Part shown: positions 10,721 to 24,000 of the stretch, piece after piece
Layout of the letters: each line of letters opens with the position of its first letter
How positions within the stretch are numbered: the first letter of the stretch is position 1
NCBI RefSeq assembly: GCF_963678635.1
Contig: NC_087063.1
Location: 29,650,599 to 29,710,598, forward strand
Source: Symsagittifera roscoffensis
Lineage: Eukaryota; Xenacoelomorpha; Acoela; Convolutidae
DNA: 60,000 nt
Reading direction: 5' to 3'
Notes under the pieces: generated by a model
What the model was told of the DNA's origin: nothing
Database searches by the model: none
Seen by the model: the letters and a program-made list of their open reading frames with translations, nothing else
Made by a program: the position numbers and the translations under genes

Positions 10721-11048
10721 CGGGCGGATATCGGCTTTTGGGGTTGCGGTTGTGGAACTGTTCGCGTTGCAAAACGCTGCAAAAAGGAGAGTAACCTTTC
10801 ATATCTACAGAAATTACAATTTTCATGGATTTGAAGCGTATATAGTAAGAACAGCGAATGCTGCCCACCAAAACTGACGAATAAAGACCAAATCCTCGAA
10901 GTATAGAACAAACACTGTTCAATCTTGGACCAATATAACGAATAACAGTACCTTTTGCAAAAAAGTAAGGACCACCTAAAACTGAAAGACTTACTTGAAA
11001 CTGCGTATAGAAACACTTAAACATGAAGCCATTATTCATGACACACAT
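10721..11048 (-). CDS. Uncertain coding fragment
   Basis: The upper part of a 171-codon minus-strand frame (start 11048) has a protein-like translation (for example FQVSLSVLGGPYFFAKGTV) and is flanked by splice-like signals: CAA|GTAAGT near 10996 and TTCTGTAG near 10804. The lower part of the frame runs into the GC-rich repeat and is not believable. No family recognised. It could be a transposon-borne fragment or a chance frame. Confidence 0.2.
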
Positions 11049-11389
11049 ACATAGACATTGTGCAAGGCAAGCGATCTTAACACCCGAGTTTCCTGAATAA
11101 AAATCAATTATATTAGATTCTCATTAACAGTCTCTACTAATATTGATCGTGTCTCGGATCCTAATGGGGATCCTCAGCTAAAGCAAAAATCCTAGGGATT
11201 GGGTCCTTGATTTTTTGAAAGACCCTCATTTTGATTTTGTGAAAGAAAAAATTTTTCCCCACGTAGCAGAAGAACTCTTACTTGGGATCTTGCTAAGCTT
11301 AGCTCCACACGATGCATAATTCCTGTGAACTCCATTTTCGGGTCCTAATTAATTATTCTGATTGATAATATTTCTCAAAAAAATTGGTA
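11049..11389. other. Unassigned spacer before the array
   Basis: No ORF or recognised repeat. Short local palindromes such as GGATCCTAATGGGGATCC (11157-11174) are present but unexplained. Confidence 0.35.
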
Positions 11390-14300
11390 CATTTCTTGAG
11401 GGAATATGAATTTTTGATCTAATAATGATTTGTTAGTGAACTTGGAATGTAATTTTATGGTACATACTAAAAATTCGCAGGAGATTTTGGTTGCATAGCT
11501 AATCTGTTGGCGGCAGCAAACTATTTCCTCACTTTGTGCTATAATTTATGGTGAAAAGGCAGAAATTTCAAAACAATCTTTAAGGAGGTGGCCGTTTCCA
11601 GACAAAAAATAAGCTAATGACAAACAGAAAATTGAAATTGGATAGAGCTTGGTGTACCGAAGATATTCATGAGGAATATTTACAATTCAGACTGTTTTCA
11701 TCCACCAAAAAAACGATACTTCGATTTTGGTAAGAATTGATACAATGTGTCTCTCGAGAGTGAAAAGAAACTTTGGTTAAAAAAAATAACTTATTTTCAA
11801 AAAACAGTTTTATTTGAGTGAGCTTCTACAATTAGTCTTTATTAAAGTGCTTCTCTATAAATCATAGTAGGGTACTGTGAGCAACTTCTTTTTTGTTGAC
11901 TTTGAAAAAATATTCGACGATTTGTTTGATTTTAACTCCTTGAAAAATGAAAATGCAAAACAACAAGAAACGCCAGTTAATCGTTCATAAGTTATTCAAA
12001 CCAATTGTACTTATAATTTATCTATTGATTCTTTTTATTCTCACTAACGAAAAAATTTCCTAGCTGCAAGTTTTTTTTAGTTCTAAAAAAATTAACTTGG
12101 ATGTTTTAGTCAGTTATGACTTCATATTTCTTCGATTGGTATCGATAATTCTTCCTTGGACAAAAACCTAAAAATTAGAAAATTTAACGATTACATGCTG
12201 TTTTGCGATAATTTAATCGGGAGTCATGAATCAGGTTCAATAACAGGGTCGCACGGACCATTATAATTTGCCCTGGAAAAGTAACAACAGTTTTTTGAAG
12301 CATTTGATTGGAATAGTTTTCTTTATTTTCGCTAAGTGGAAATAAAAATTTAAGAAAATATCCTTCATTAGAAAGCTAAGCAAAAGATCAGTTGTGCTTG
12401 ACGTAGAAAGATTCAGTTCCAAGAAAAACGCCTTCTTATTTAAAGAAGTACCAATCACAATTTCAGAGTACAGTCACTCACACAGTTTATAGAATCCAGT
12501 GATTTTCAATTTACGTCCAGAGCTCTAGTTTCCAATGCTAAAGCTTACAATTTAAAAAAATCATTTTCACAGTTCCAATGGAAAGATGGTGACTATCTTC
12601 AACTAAACTTGAAATGAATTCTTCAAAGTCTTGTCATGTCTTGATAAACCCTAGCGCCGTTTTCAAGCTGAAGGGAAAACAGGTGACGGTTTTTGGCAAA
12701 CGACTTGGGCAGATTAGGGGGAAACCTACACGTACCGTTACAACTTGCCTTGACGTAGAAGGTGCCTTGACTTGTACTTGACGTAGAAGGATTCGCATTT
12801 GTGATTAGAGATTTGGCAACCAGAAATTCAGACTACAGCGGTCGAATCATTGTCCTACATTCAGTGAATATCAATTTACTACCACAGCTCGAGTTTAAAT
12901 TACAAAGACTTACCATTAATGAAAAAACAAAATTGTTTCACGATCGCCAATGGGAAAACGGTGGATAATCTTTCACTTAATTTGATTCAGTTATTTCAAC
13001 GTTTTGCCTGCTGAAAACTGAGAACCATTACTAACGTTAAAGGAAAAAAATTACACATTTCTTATTCGAGAACATGGACCGAATAGCGGAAAACTAGATA
13101 AAACGTGTTGCCTGCTTTTGAAAAACTAAATTTGAAAATTTTCCAAATTGTAACTCATTGCACCTCCAGGATTCATTGTGCCTGAAACAAAAGCAAAGTA
13201 ATTTTTTTAATTTTTGAAAAAGTAAAAAGAGCAAGAGATTGGCTAAAGTGAAGACATCCCCATTAAAAAATTCAAAATTTCGAGAATGGATGAATCCAAA
13301 GAGTGATCGAAAACTAAAAACTCGAACAAGTTCTATTGATTGTAGAGGCCAACAAGTTTTAAGGAAGGAGCAAATTTTATTTTCCTAAGAGGAACAGTCC
13401 TCTTAGGATTTTTTTCCAGTAGTTGATCAATTTGTTTTATACCACAGATTCAAATCTATATGAAATAATGGCGCGGAAGCAAGGAGCACTGTCTTCCCGA
13501 ACCAGTCTGTATATCTTCATGATAACCAGGAGCTCAGATGGGCCAAGACAGTAGTGATTTGCCACATAAAATTAAGAAAATTGTGAAAAAACTGTGACAA
13601 AGCAAGATAGTCTGAAAAAACTGCAATTAGCCCAGCAAACTATAGGCTAGAAACACATGACAAAATCAGTTATGACGAAGAATTTACTTGTTGTGAAATT
13701 TAGGACTCATCGAAATCCTATTTTTTTCTTCTTTTTATTGAGCAATCAAGCTACATTTACTGTGACAAAAAACTATAGCACACTCTGTAGACTAATTTCA
13801 TTTAAAAATGTCTAAAACATCAGCACCAATTGATGAATCTGATGCAACAAAAGTAACAAAGCTTGTATTTAGATATATAAAATGTGTATGAAATTATGTA
13901 ACAGAAAACATGAAATTTTGTAGCCAGGAAGTTTGCCAAGATTTGAAGTAGTTTTTGTTGCGCTAAATGCCGTTATTCTATGTTTATTTTGCTTTCGCAT
14001 TCTCACACTTTCCTTTACTAAACTGGTTTGTGAAGAAAGTTCAGTTTCGTTCTCCAGTTTGTCCAGCTTAATTGGCAGGTGCTACGAAAACCGAGGATAT
14101 GAGTATAGTGATTAAAACGTCGTCAAGAGTTTTCATGGCAATAGGGTGCATCGCAAGATCTGGGAAAATAGTGTTTATTTTCAAGTTTGTGGTTGTAATT
14201 ACTTTTTATTCTAAATTCGGTACATTCTATCGCTTTGTAAACACATGCCAAGTTAGTGTGAAATTCTTGAAATTTAGCGGATTTGGTACAAAATTATTGA

Positions 14301-14990
14301 AAAGATTCTCTGATATATATAAAGCAACTTTGTTTCAACAAAATTGATGACCACGAACGGTTAATATGATCACTTCACCCACAATTTTGTTCAAATCGCT
14401 TCGTTACGCGCAGCAAATAGGTTTTGTTATACTCAAAAATCTCAGACGCTACTACAAAATAAATACCGGAAGAACTTAAACGTTAGCGTTGCCAATATAG
14501 AGACATCATTACAAGTTATTTATCACCTCAAAAACTGTTGTTGCCAAAAAATATGCCATAATTGTAAATAGGAAAGGATTCCCACTAGTGCGACAAATTT
14601 GTTATTTTGTTAACTCACAATCTAATTAAGACAGTTGAAGACTTTGTTTTAATTCCGAACTAATTGGAAGCTATTTTTCAACCACATGCACCACATTTTC
14701 TTCATAGTAGCAAATTGGTCGCTAGTGCACTTGTTAACTTTTACAAAATGACCTTCATTGATAAGTTTTGTCGATTTTTGATAACCACTTTTTCGTGGAT
14801 GAGATTGGGTCCGCTTTGAACCTTATTTTTTGGATCGGAACTAGTGGGTCTTCGATCGAATGTCGAATGCCATCTATGGTAATTCAATCTTCTAGCATGG
14901 TAAAGATAGCCCTGAGCTCACCGTGTAGCAGCTTCTTCGAAACTCGGAACCTCTAATGTGCTCGGAATTTGTAGCGTGCTCATTAGATTA
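11390..14990 (-). mobile_element. Array module A, copy 1 (Ty3/Gypsy-derived, internally deleted)
   Basis: First of four module-A copies. It begins with TTTCTTGAGGGAATATGAAT and runs parallel to 15045-19365 through shared blocks, for example around AAACAGGTGACGGTTTTTGG (12677 / 16310). Relative to copy 2, about 680 bases covering the reverse transcriptase core are missing at 14700/14705, the join being inside the phrase CACATTTTCTTCATA. What remains of the RT lies at 14708-14900. Confidence 0.7.
14708..14900 (-). pseudogene. Ty3/Gypsy reverse transcriptase, N-terminal remnant
   Basis: Minus-strand translation gives pieces equivalent to the RT start seen intact at 18470-19260 (the I-x-K-L-I-N-E-G-H-F and T-S-D-Q-F segments). 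The palm domain is deleted. Not functional. Confidence 0.6.
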
Positions 14991-17900
14991 GAACTAATGG
15001 ATTTTCAAATATCAAATGCCGTCGATTATGATTCAATCTATATTTCTTGAGGGAATATGAATTTTTGATCTAATAAAGATTTGTTAGTGAACTTGGAATG
15101 TATTTTTATGGGACATAATAAAAATTCGCCAGATATTTTGGCTGCATAGCTAATCTGTTGGCAGCAGTAAAATATTTCCTCACTTTGTGCTATAATTTAT
15201 GGTGAAAAGGCAGAAATTTCAAAACAATCTCCAAGGAGGTGACCGTTTCTGGGCAAACAATAAGCTAATGACAAGCAGAAAAATGAAATTGGATAGAGCT
15301 TGGTGTACCGAAGATATTCATAAGGAATATTTACAATTTAGACTGTTTTCATCCACCAAAAAAAACGATACTTCAATTTTTGTAAGAATTGATACAATTT
15401 GTCTTTCGAGAGTGAAAGAAAACTTTGATTAAAAAAGATAACTTATTTTCAAAAAACAGTTTTATTTGAGTGAGCTTCTACAATTTGCTATTTATTAAAG
15501 TGCTTTTCTATAAATCATAGTAGGGTAATGTGAGCAACCTCTTTTTGTCCACGATTTGTTTGATTTGAACTCCTTAAAAATGAAATTGCAAAAAACAACA
15601 AGAAACTCCAATTAATCGTCCATAAGTTATTCAAATCAATTATACTTATAATTTATCAATTGAATCTATTTAATCTCACTAACAAAAAATTTCCTAGCTG
15701 CAAGTTTTTTTAGCTCTTATAATTTTAACTTGGATATTTTTTGTCAGTTAAGACTTCATGTTTCTTTGATTGGTATCGATAATTCTTCCCTAGACAAAAA
15801 CATGAACAATTAGAAATTTTAACGATTGCATGCTGTTTTGCGAAAATTAATCTGGAGTCATGAATCAGGTTTAATAACAGGGTCGCACGGACCATTATAA
15901 TTTGCCCTGGAAAAGTAACAACAGTTTTTTGAATCATTTGATTGGAATAGTTTTCTTTATTTTCACTAAGTGGAAATAAAAATTTAAGAAAATATCATTT
16001 ATTAGAAAGCTAAGCAAAAGATCAGTTGTGCTTGACGTAGAAAGTTTCAGTTCCAAGAAAAATGCCTTCTTATTTAAAGAAGTACCAATCACAATTTCAG
16101 AGTACAGCCACTCACACAGTTTCTAGCATCCAGTGATTTTCAATATACGCCCAGAGCTCTAGTTTCCACTGCTAAAGCCTACAATTTAAAAAAATCATTT
16201 TTTTAGTTCCAATGGAGAGATGGTGACTATCTTCAACTAAACTTGAAATGAATACTTCAAAGTCTTGTCGTGTCTTGATAAATCCTAGCGCCGTTTTCCA
16301 GCTGAAAGGAAAACAGGTGACGGTTTTTGGCAAACGACTTGGGCAGATTAGGGGGAAACCTACACGTACCGTTACAACTTGCCTTGACGGAGAAGGTGCC
16401 TTGACTTGTACTTGACGTAGAAGGATTCGGTTCGCATTTGTGATTAGAGATTTAGCAATCAGAAATTCAGACTACAGCGGTCGACTCATTGTCTTACATT
16501 CAGTGAATTTCATTTTACTACCACAGCTCGAGTTTAAATTACAAAGACGTACCATTAATGAAAAAATAAAATTGTTTCACGATCGCCAATGGGAAAACGG
16601 TGGATAATCTTTCACTTAATTTGATTCAATTATTTCAACGTTTTGCCTGCGGAAAACTGAGAACCATTACTAACGGTAAAGGAAAAAAATTACACATTTC
16701 TTATTCGAGAACATGGACCGAATAGCGGAAAACTAGATGAAATGTGTTGCCTGCTTTTGAAAAACTAAATTTGAAAATTTTCCAAATAGTAACTCATTGC
16801 ACCTCCAGGATTCATTGTGCCTGAAACAAAAGCAATGTAATTTTTTTAATTTTTGAAAAAGTAAAAAGAGCAAGAGATTGGCTAAAGTGAAGACATCCCC
16901 ATTAACAAATTCAAAAGTTTGAGAGTGGATGAATCCAGATAGTGATCAAAAACTATAAAACTTGAACAAGTTCTATTGATTGTAGAGGCCAACAATTTTT
17001 AAGGAAGGAGCAAATTTTATTTTCCTAAGAGGAACAGTCTACGCTAAAGGAATTTTTTTTCCATTAGTTGATCAATTTGTTTTATTCCGCAGATTAAAAT
17101 CTTTATGAAATAATGGTCAGGAAGCAAGGAGCACTGTCTTCCCGAACCATTCTGTATATCCATATGATAATTAGGCGCTCAGATGGGCCTAGACAGTAGT
17201 GATTTGCCACATAAAATTAGAAATTTGTGAAAAAGGATGCTGTGACAAAGCAAGGTACTGTGAAAAAACTGCAATTAGCCCAGCAAACTATAGGTTAAAA
17301 ACACATTACAAAATCAATTATGACGAAGAATTTACTTGTTGTGAAATTTGAGACTCATCGAAATTTTTTTTTCTTTTGAGCGATCAAGCTACATTTACTG
17401 TGAGAAAAAACTATAGCACACTCTGTAGACTAGTTTCATTTGAATATGTCTAAGACAACAGCACCAATTGATGAATCTGATGCAGTAATGATAACAAAGC
17501 TTGTATATAACTGTATAAAATGTGTACGAATTTTTGTAACAGAAAACATTAAATTTTGTAACAAGGAACTATGCCAAGATTTGAAGTAGTTTTTGTTGCA
17601 CTAAATACCGTTATTCTAAGTTTATTCTGCTTTCGCATTCTCACACCTTCCTTTGATAAACTAATTTGAGAAGAAACGTCAGTTTCGTTCTCCAGTTTGT
17701 CCAGCTTAATTGGCTACGTGCTACGAAAACCGAGGATATGAGTATAGTGATTAAAACGTCGTCAGAGGTTTCTTGGCAATAGAGCAAAGCTCAAGATCTG
17801 GAAAAAAGGGTTTATTTTCAAGTTTGTGGTTGTAATTACTTTTTATTCTAAATTCGGTACATTGTATCGCTTTGTAAACACATGCCAAGTTAATGCGAAA

Positions 17901-18469
17901 TTCTTGAATTTTAACGGATTCGGGTCCAAAATAATTGAAAAAATTTTCTGACATATATAAAGCAACTTTGTTTTAACAAAATTGATGACAACGAGTGGTT
18001 GATATGATCACTGCACCCACAATCTTGTTTAAATCGCTTTGTTACGCGCAGCAAATATTTTTTTTTATACTCAAATTTCTTAGAAGCTACTACAAAATAA
18101 ATACCGGAATAATTTAAATGTTAGCATTGCCAATAAAGAGACGTCATTACAAGTTATTTATCACCTCAAAAACTGTTGTTGACAAAATGTATGCCATAAT
18201 TGTAAATAGGAAAGGATTTCAACTAGTGCGACAAATTTGTTATTTTGTTACCTTACAATCTAATTAAGACAGCTGAAGACTTTGTTTTAATTCCGAACTA
18301 ATTGGAAGCTAATTTTCAACCACATGCAGCACATTTTCTTCATATTAACAGTTTTAACCATTAAAAAAGCGCAAGACCTCACCCAGCTAAGACTCTCAGA
18401 ACGACGACAAGAGTTTTCATGGCAATAGAGCGCATCTCACGATCCGGAAAAGCTCAGTTTCTGAGACCT

Positions 18470-19260
18470 CTTGTATGTTTGATAGTTCGGGTTGTTCACC
18501 GGTTTTGTCAATATCGAGCCCAATTACAAAAATTGAATATACTGAACATTCACTTTTGAGAGTTCAAGAGCAAATCCTTTTCTGTCTATCTTTTTAAAAA
18601 TTTTCTTAATAATTTTGTTGTTATATCCTAATTTTCCCTGCAAACAATGATTATGTCGTCTGATAAGCTAATTTCAAGAGCGCTACCATTTCTTTCTGAA
18701 ATTCCTTGGACATAACCGTGAGACAATAGAAACCAGTTTCAAAACGATAAGTATCCAAAGACTCCCCAGATACAATACTAAAACTGCAATGGCTACTGCC
18801 AAGATTGCAAAGTATAAGTTGGCTAAAAACATTATTTAAGCCGAGAGAAGTTAACCAAATTTTCACTTATATTTCCGTATTGATGACTTGCGCTGCAACG
18901 TCTAACTGCTCTAGAAGATATGGCATTTGAAGACAATTTTTGTAGATCTCAGCGTTCATGAGCTTTGCATCCATGGCTAGTTTGATAGTTCCGTCCTTCT
19001 GTTTGGTAAATCTTGTTACAACTACGGGAGCTACAAACTGGTCGCTAGTGCACTTGTTAACTCTTACAAAATGACCTTCATTGATAAGTTTCTCGATTTT
19101 TGATAACCAATTTTTCGTGGATGAGAATGGGTCCGCTTTGAACTTTTTTTTGAATCGGAACTAGTGGGTCTTCGATCGAATATCGAATGCCATCTATGGT
19201 TATTCAATCTTCTAGTATGGTAAAGATAGCCTGAGCTCACCGTGTTGCAGCTTCTTCAAA
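18470..19260 (-). pseudogene. Ty3/Gypsy reverse transcriptase relic (unit 1)
   Basis: Would copy element RNA to DNA. Read on the minus strand from about 19200: DPLVPIQKKFKADPFSS, then KLINEGHF, KCTSDQFVAPVVV, IKLAMDAKLMN and QMPYLLEQLD, then a TAA at 18867, then SLGLNNVFSQLIL, TYRFETGFYCLTVM and EFQKEM, then DDIIIV and a thumb-like segment with LELSK. This is the normal order of Gypsy RT blocks. The first catalytic aspartate region (normally LDLxxAY) reads LGLNNVF, so the metal-binding Asp is lost. Together with stops and a frame break near 18650 this marks a dead copy. Confidence 0.85.
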
Positions 19261-20057
19261 ACTCGGAACCTCTAATGTGCTCGGAATTTGTAGCGCGCTC
19301 TTTTGGATTGGAAATAATGGATTCTCAAATATCGAATGCCGTCGATTATGATTCAATCTATATTTCTTGATCTAATAAAGATTTGTAAGTGACCTTGGAA
19401 TATAATTTTATAGGACATAATAAAAATTCGCCGGAGTTTTTGGCTGCATAGCTAATCTGTTGGCAGCAGTAAATTATTTCCTCAGTTTGTGCTATAATTT
19501 ATTGTGAAAAGGCAGAAATTTCAAAACAATCTCCAAGGAGGTGGCCGTTTCTAGGCAAACAATAAGCTAATGACAAACAGAAAAATGAAATTGGATAGAG
19601 CTTGGTGTACCGAATATATTCATACGGAATATTTACAATATAGACTGTTTTCAACCACCAAAAAAACTATACTTCGATTTTGGTAAGAATTGATACAATG
19701 TGTCTCTCGAGAGTGAAAAGAAACTTTGGTTAAAAAAAATTAACTTATTTTCAAAAAACAGTTTTATTTGAGTGAGCTTCTACAATTAGTCTTTATTAAA
19801 GAGCTTATCTATAAATCATAGTAGGGTACTATGAGCAACTTCTTTTTTGTTGATTTTGAGACAATATTGGACGATTTGTTTGATTTTAACTCCTTGAAAA
19901 ATGAAATTGCAAAAACAACAAGAAACTCCAATTAATTGTCCATAAGTTATTCAAGCCAACTGTACTTTTAATTTATCTAATGATTTTTTTATTCTCACTA
20001 ACGAAAAAATTTCCTAGCTGCATGTTTTTTTTAGTTCTAATAAAATTAACTTGGATA

Positions 20058-21080
20058 TATGTGTACAAAGTTTTATGATTGTTCTAAACAAATGGAAGAT
20101 ACGTTTTCTCCAACTTTATGAATAAGACAAAGTCAAAATGACAAAAAAACGAGTCCCACGTTAATCAAACTCTGCACACAACTCTTCATTACTCGCATTG
20201 TTCCGACCACTTTGACGAAAAGCTATAGAGTATTTTTGTTTATTTTTGCACAAAATCAAGTATCGCAAAAATAACTTCGAATGATTTCTTTTGAGCAACC
20301 AACTTTTTTCCAGCCCTGCATTGAGCTGCAATTGAAAATTCAAAACTTATTCAAATTTCCAGAAAAAAAAACAATTTTGAAAGCAATTGAACAATTATAA
20401 GCAAAACCAAAACTTGGAAAACCAATAAATTCTTCGTCTTCGGAAAAGGGTGGTCAGCCAAACAAGATAATGAGTGCCAAGTGAAAAGGTTTCACAGCTA
20501 CCTCATAGGATTATGAATTTCGTGTCACAAAACTCAGCTTCAGTGTCAAAAAAACTGCCTATCTTTCTGACAAACGACTTAAACTATTACTTATTTTGAA
20601 ATCGGTCATAAGAAAAGAAAAAGGCAATGAATAACAATAAACATTCGAGAGAAACAAACAAGAATTCTAACCTTCCTTCAAGGTAAAGACAAAAATCGAT
20701 GTAAAATGAGAAGTCAACAGATCTGCACGTTTGTGTCTGTAAGTTTTGGTTATAGGCGGGACAGAAGCTAAATATAAAACAAGCAAATCGGGTCCAAAAT
20801 GATGAACTAAAAAGACCTATTGGAATCTGGAGTAAAATAAATATCAAAATTGAATATTTTGTTTTTTTCCTAAGCCAGACGAACTTTGCACATGCTTTCA
20901 GCGGTCAAAATTCTTAACAAAAATTGGAAAGGGTTCCTATTGTAATATTTTATTGTGGGTGAAGAAAGGTAGAGTTAAGTTTTTGGTTTAATGCTGGAAT
21001 TAACAATCTGTTTTCAACAATTGTGATTCAAAAGAACAGGCACTTCAAAAATGGGACAATTTATAGAGGCAATTTATTTA
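20058..21080. repeat. Module B, copy 1
   Basis: Begins at TATGTGTACAAAGTTTTATG, where similarity to module A ends abruptly, and ends at the duplication junction. It is repeated at 25804-26826 (inside unit 2) and 30921-31946. Two minus-strand ORFs (20343-20161, 60 codons; 20847-20587, 86 codons) are kept in copies 1 and 2, but the second is not kept in copy 3. Nature unknown; possibly the end or LTR part of a retroelement. Confidence 0.75.
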
Positions 21081-24000
21081 CAATTTAGACTGTTTTCATC
21101 CACCAAAAAAAACGATACTTCAATTTTTGTAAGAATTGATACAATTTGTCTTTCGAGAGTGAAAGAAAACTTTGATTAAAAAAGATAACTTATTTTCAAA
21201 AAACAGTTTTATTTGAGTGAGCTTCTACAATTTGCTATTTATTAAAGTGCTTTTCTATAAATCATAGTAGGGTAATGTGAGCAACCTCTTTTTGTCCACG
21301 ATTTGTTTGATTTGAACTCCTTAAAAATGAAATTGCAAAAAACAACAAGAAACTCCAATTAATCGTCCATAAGTTATTCAAATCAATTATACTTATAATT
21401 TATCAATTGAATCTATTTAATCTCACTAACAAAAAATTTCCTAGCTGCAAGTTTTTTTAGCTCTTATAATTTTAACTTGGATATTTTTTGTCAGTTAAGA
21501 CTTCATGTTTCTTTGATTGGTATCGATAATTCTTCCCTAGACAAAAACATGAACAATTAGAAATTTTAACGATTGCATGCTGTTTTGCGAAAATTAATCT
21601 GGAGTCATGAATCAGGTTTAATAACAGGGTCGCACGGACCATTATAATTTGCCCTGGAAAAGTAACAACAGTTTTTTGAATCATTTGATTGGAATAGTTT
21701 TCTTTATTTTCACTAAGTGGAAATAAAAATTTAAGAAAATATCATTTATTAGAAAGCTAAGCAAAAGATCAGTTGTGCTTGACGTAGAAAGTTTCAGTTC
21801 CAAGAAAAATGCCTTCTTATTTAAAGAAGTACCAATCACAATTTCAGAGTACAGCCACTCACACAGTTTCTAGCATCCAGTGATTTTCAATATACGCCCA
21901 GAGCTCTAGTTTCCACTGCTAAAGCCTACAATTTAAAAAAATCATTTTTTTAGTTCCAATGGAAAGATGGTGACTATCTTCAACTAAACTTGAAATGAAT
22001 ACTTCAAAGTCTTGTCGTGTCTTGATAAATCCTAGCGCCGTTTTCCAGCTGAAAGGAAAACAGGTGACGGTTTTTGGCAAACGACTTGGGCAGATTAGGG
22101 GGAAACCTACACGTACCGTTACAACTTGCCTTGACGGAGAAGGTGCCTTGACTTGTACTTGACGTAGAAGGATTCGGTTCGCATTTGTGATTAGAGATTT
22201 AGCAATCAGAAATTCAGACTACAGCGGTCGACTCATTGTCTTACATTCAGTGAATTTCATTTTACTACCACAGCTCGAGTTTAAATTACAAAGACGTACC
22301 ATTAATGAAAAAATAAAATTGTTTCACGATCGCCAATGGGAAAACGGTGGATAATCTTTCACTTAATTTGATTCAATTATTTCAACGTTTTGCCTGCGGA
22401 AAACTGAGAACCATTACTAACGGTAAAGGAAAAAAATTACACATTTCTTATTCGAGAACATGGACCGAATAGCGGAAAACTAGATGAAATGTGTTGCCTG
22501 CTTTTGAAAAACTAAATTTGAAAATTTTCCAAATTGTAACTCATTGCACCTCCAGGATTCATTGTGCCTGAAACAAAAGCAATGTAATTTTTTTAGTTTT
22601 TGAAAAAGTAAAAAGAGCAAGAGATTGGCTAAAGTGAAGACATCCCCATTAACAAATTCAAAAGTTTGAGAGTGGATGAATCCAGATAGTGATCAAAAAC
22701 TATAAAACTTGAACAAGTTCTATTGATTGTAGAGGCCAACAATTTTTAAGGAAGGAGCAAATTTTATTTTCCTAAGAGGAACAGTCTACGCTAAAGGAAT
22801 TTTTTTTCCATTAGTTGATCAATTTGTTTTATTCCGCAGATTAAAATCTTTATGAAATAATGGTCAGGAAGCAAGGAGCACTGTCTTCCCGAACCATTCT
22901 GTATATCCATATGATAATTAGGCGCTCAGATGGGCCTAGACAGTAGTGATTTGCCACATAAAATTAGAAATTTGTGAAAAAGGATGCTGTGACAAAGCAA
23001 GGTACTGTGAAAAAACTGCAATTAGCCCAGCAAACTATAGGTTAAAAACACATTACAAAATCAATTATGACGAAGAATTTACTTGTTGTGAAATTTGAGA
23101 CTCATCGAAATTTTTTTTCTTTTGAGCGATCAAGCTACATTTACTGTGAGAAAAAACTATAGCACACTCTGTAGACTAGTTTCATTTGAATATGTCTAAG
23201 ACAACAGCACCAATTGATGAATCTGATGCAGTAATGATAACAAAGCTTGTATATAACTGTATAAAATGTGTACGAATTTTTGTAACAGAAAACATTAAAT
23301 TTTGTAACAAGGAACTATGCCAAGATTTGAAGTAGTTTTTGTTGCACTAAATACCGTTATTCTAAGTTTATTCTGCTTTCGCATTCTCACACCTTCCTTT
23401 GATAAACTAATTTGAGAAGAAACGTCAGTTTCGTTCTCCAGTTTGTCCAGCTTAATTGGCTACGTGCTACGAAAACCGAGGATATGAGTATAGTGATTAA
23501 AACGTCGTCAGAGGTTTCTTGGCAATAGAGCAAAGCTCAAGATCTGGAAAAAAGGGTTTATTTTCAAGTTTGTGGTTGTAATTACTTTTTATTCTAAATT
23601 CGGTACATTGTATCGCTTTGTAAACACATGCCAAGTTAATGCGAAATTCTTGAATTTTAACGGATTCGGGTCCAAAATAATTGAAAAAATTTTCTGACAT
23701 ATATAAAGCAACTTTGTTTTAACAAAATTGATGACAACGAGTGGTTGATATGATCACTGCACCCACAATCTTGTTTAAATCGCTTTGTTACGCGCAGCAA
23801 ATATTTTTTTTTATACTCAAATTTCTTAGAAGCTACTACAAAATAAATACCGGAATAATTTAAATGTTAGCATTGCCAATAAAGAGACGTCATTACAAGT
23901 TATTTATCACCTCAAAAACTGTTGTTGACAAAATGTATGCCATAATTGTAAATAGGAAAGGATTTCAACTAGTGCGACAAATTTGTTATTTTGTTACCTT

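Larger units (their letters stand above)
15334..21080. repeat. Tandem segmental duplication, unit 1 (5747 bp)
   Basis: Contains most of module A copy 2, the partial module A copy 3 (19366-20057) and module B (20058-21080). It matches 21081-26826 almost base for base; I counted one length difference (nine versus eight T at about 17369) and about six substitutions. The boundary has a 6-bp microhomology, TATTTA, shared by the sequence before 15334, the junction before 21081, and the end of unit 2. Confidence 0.95.
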
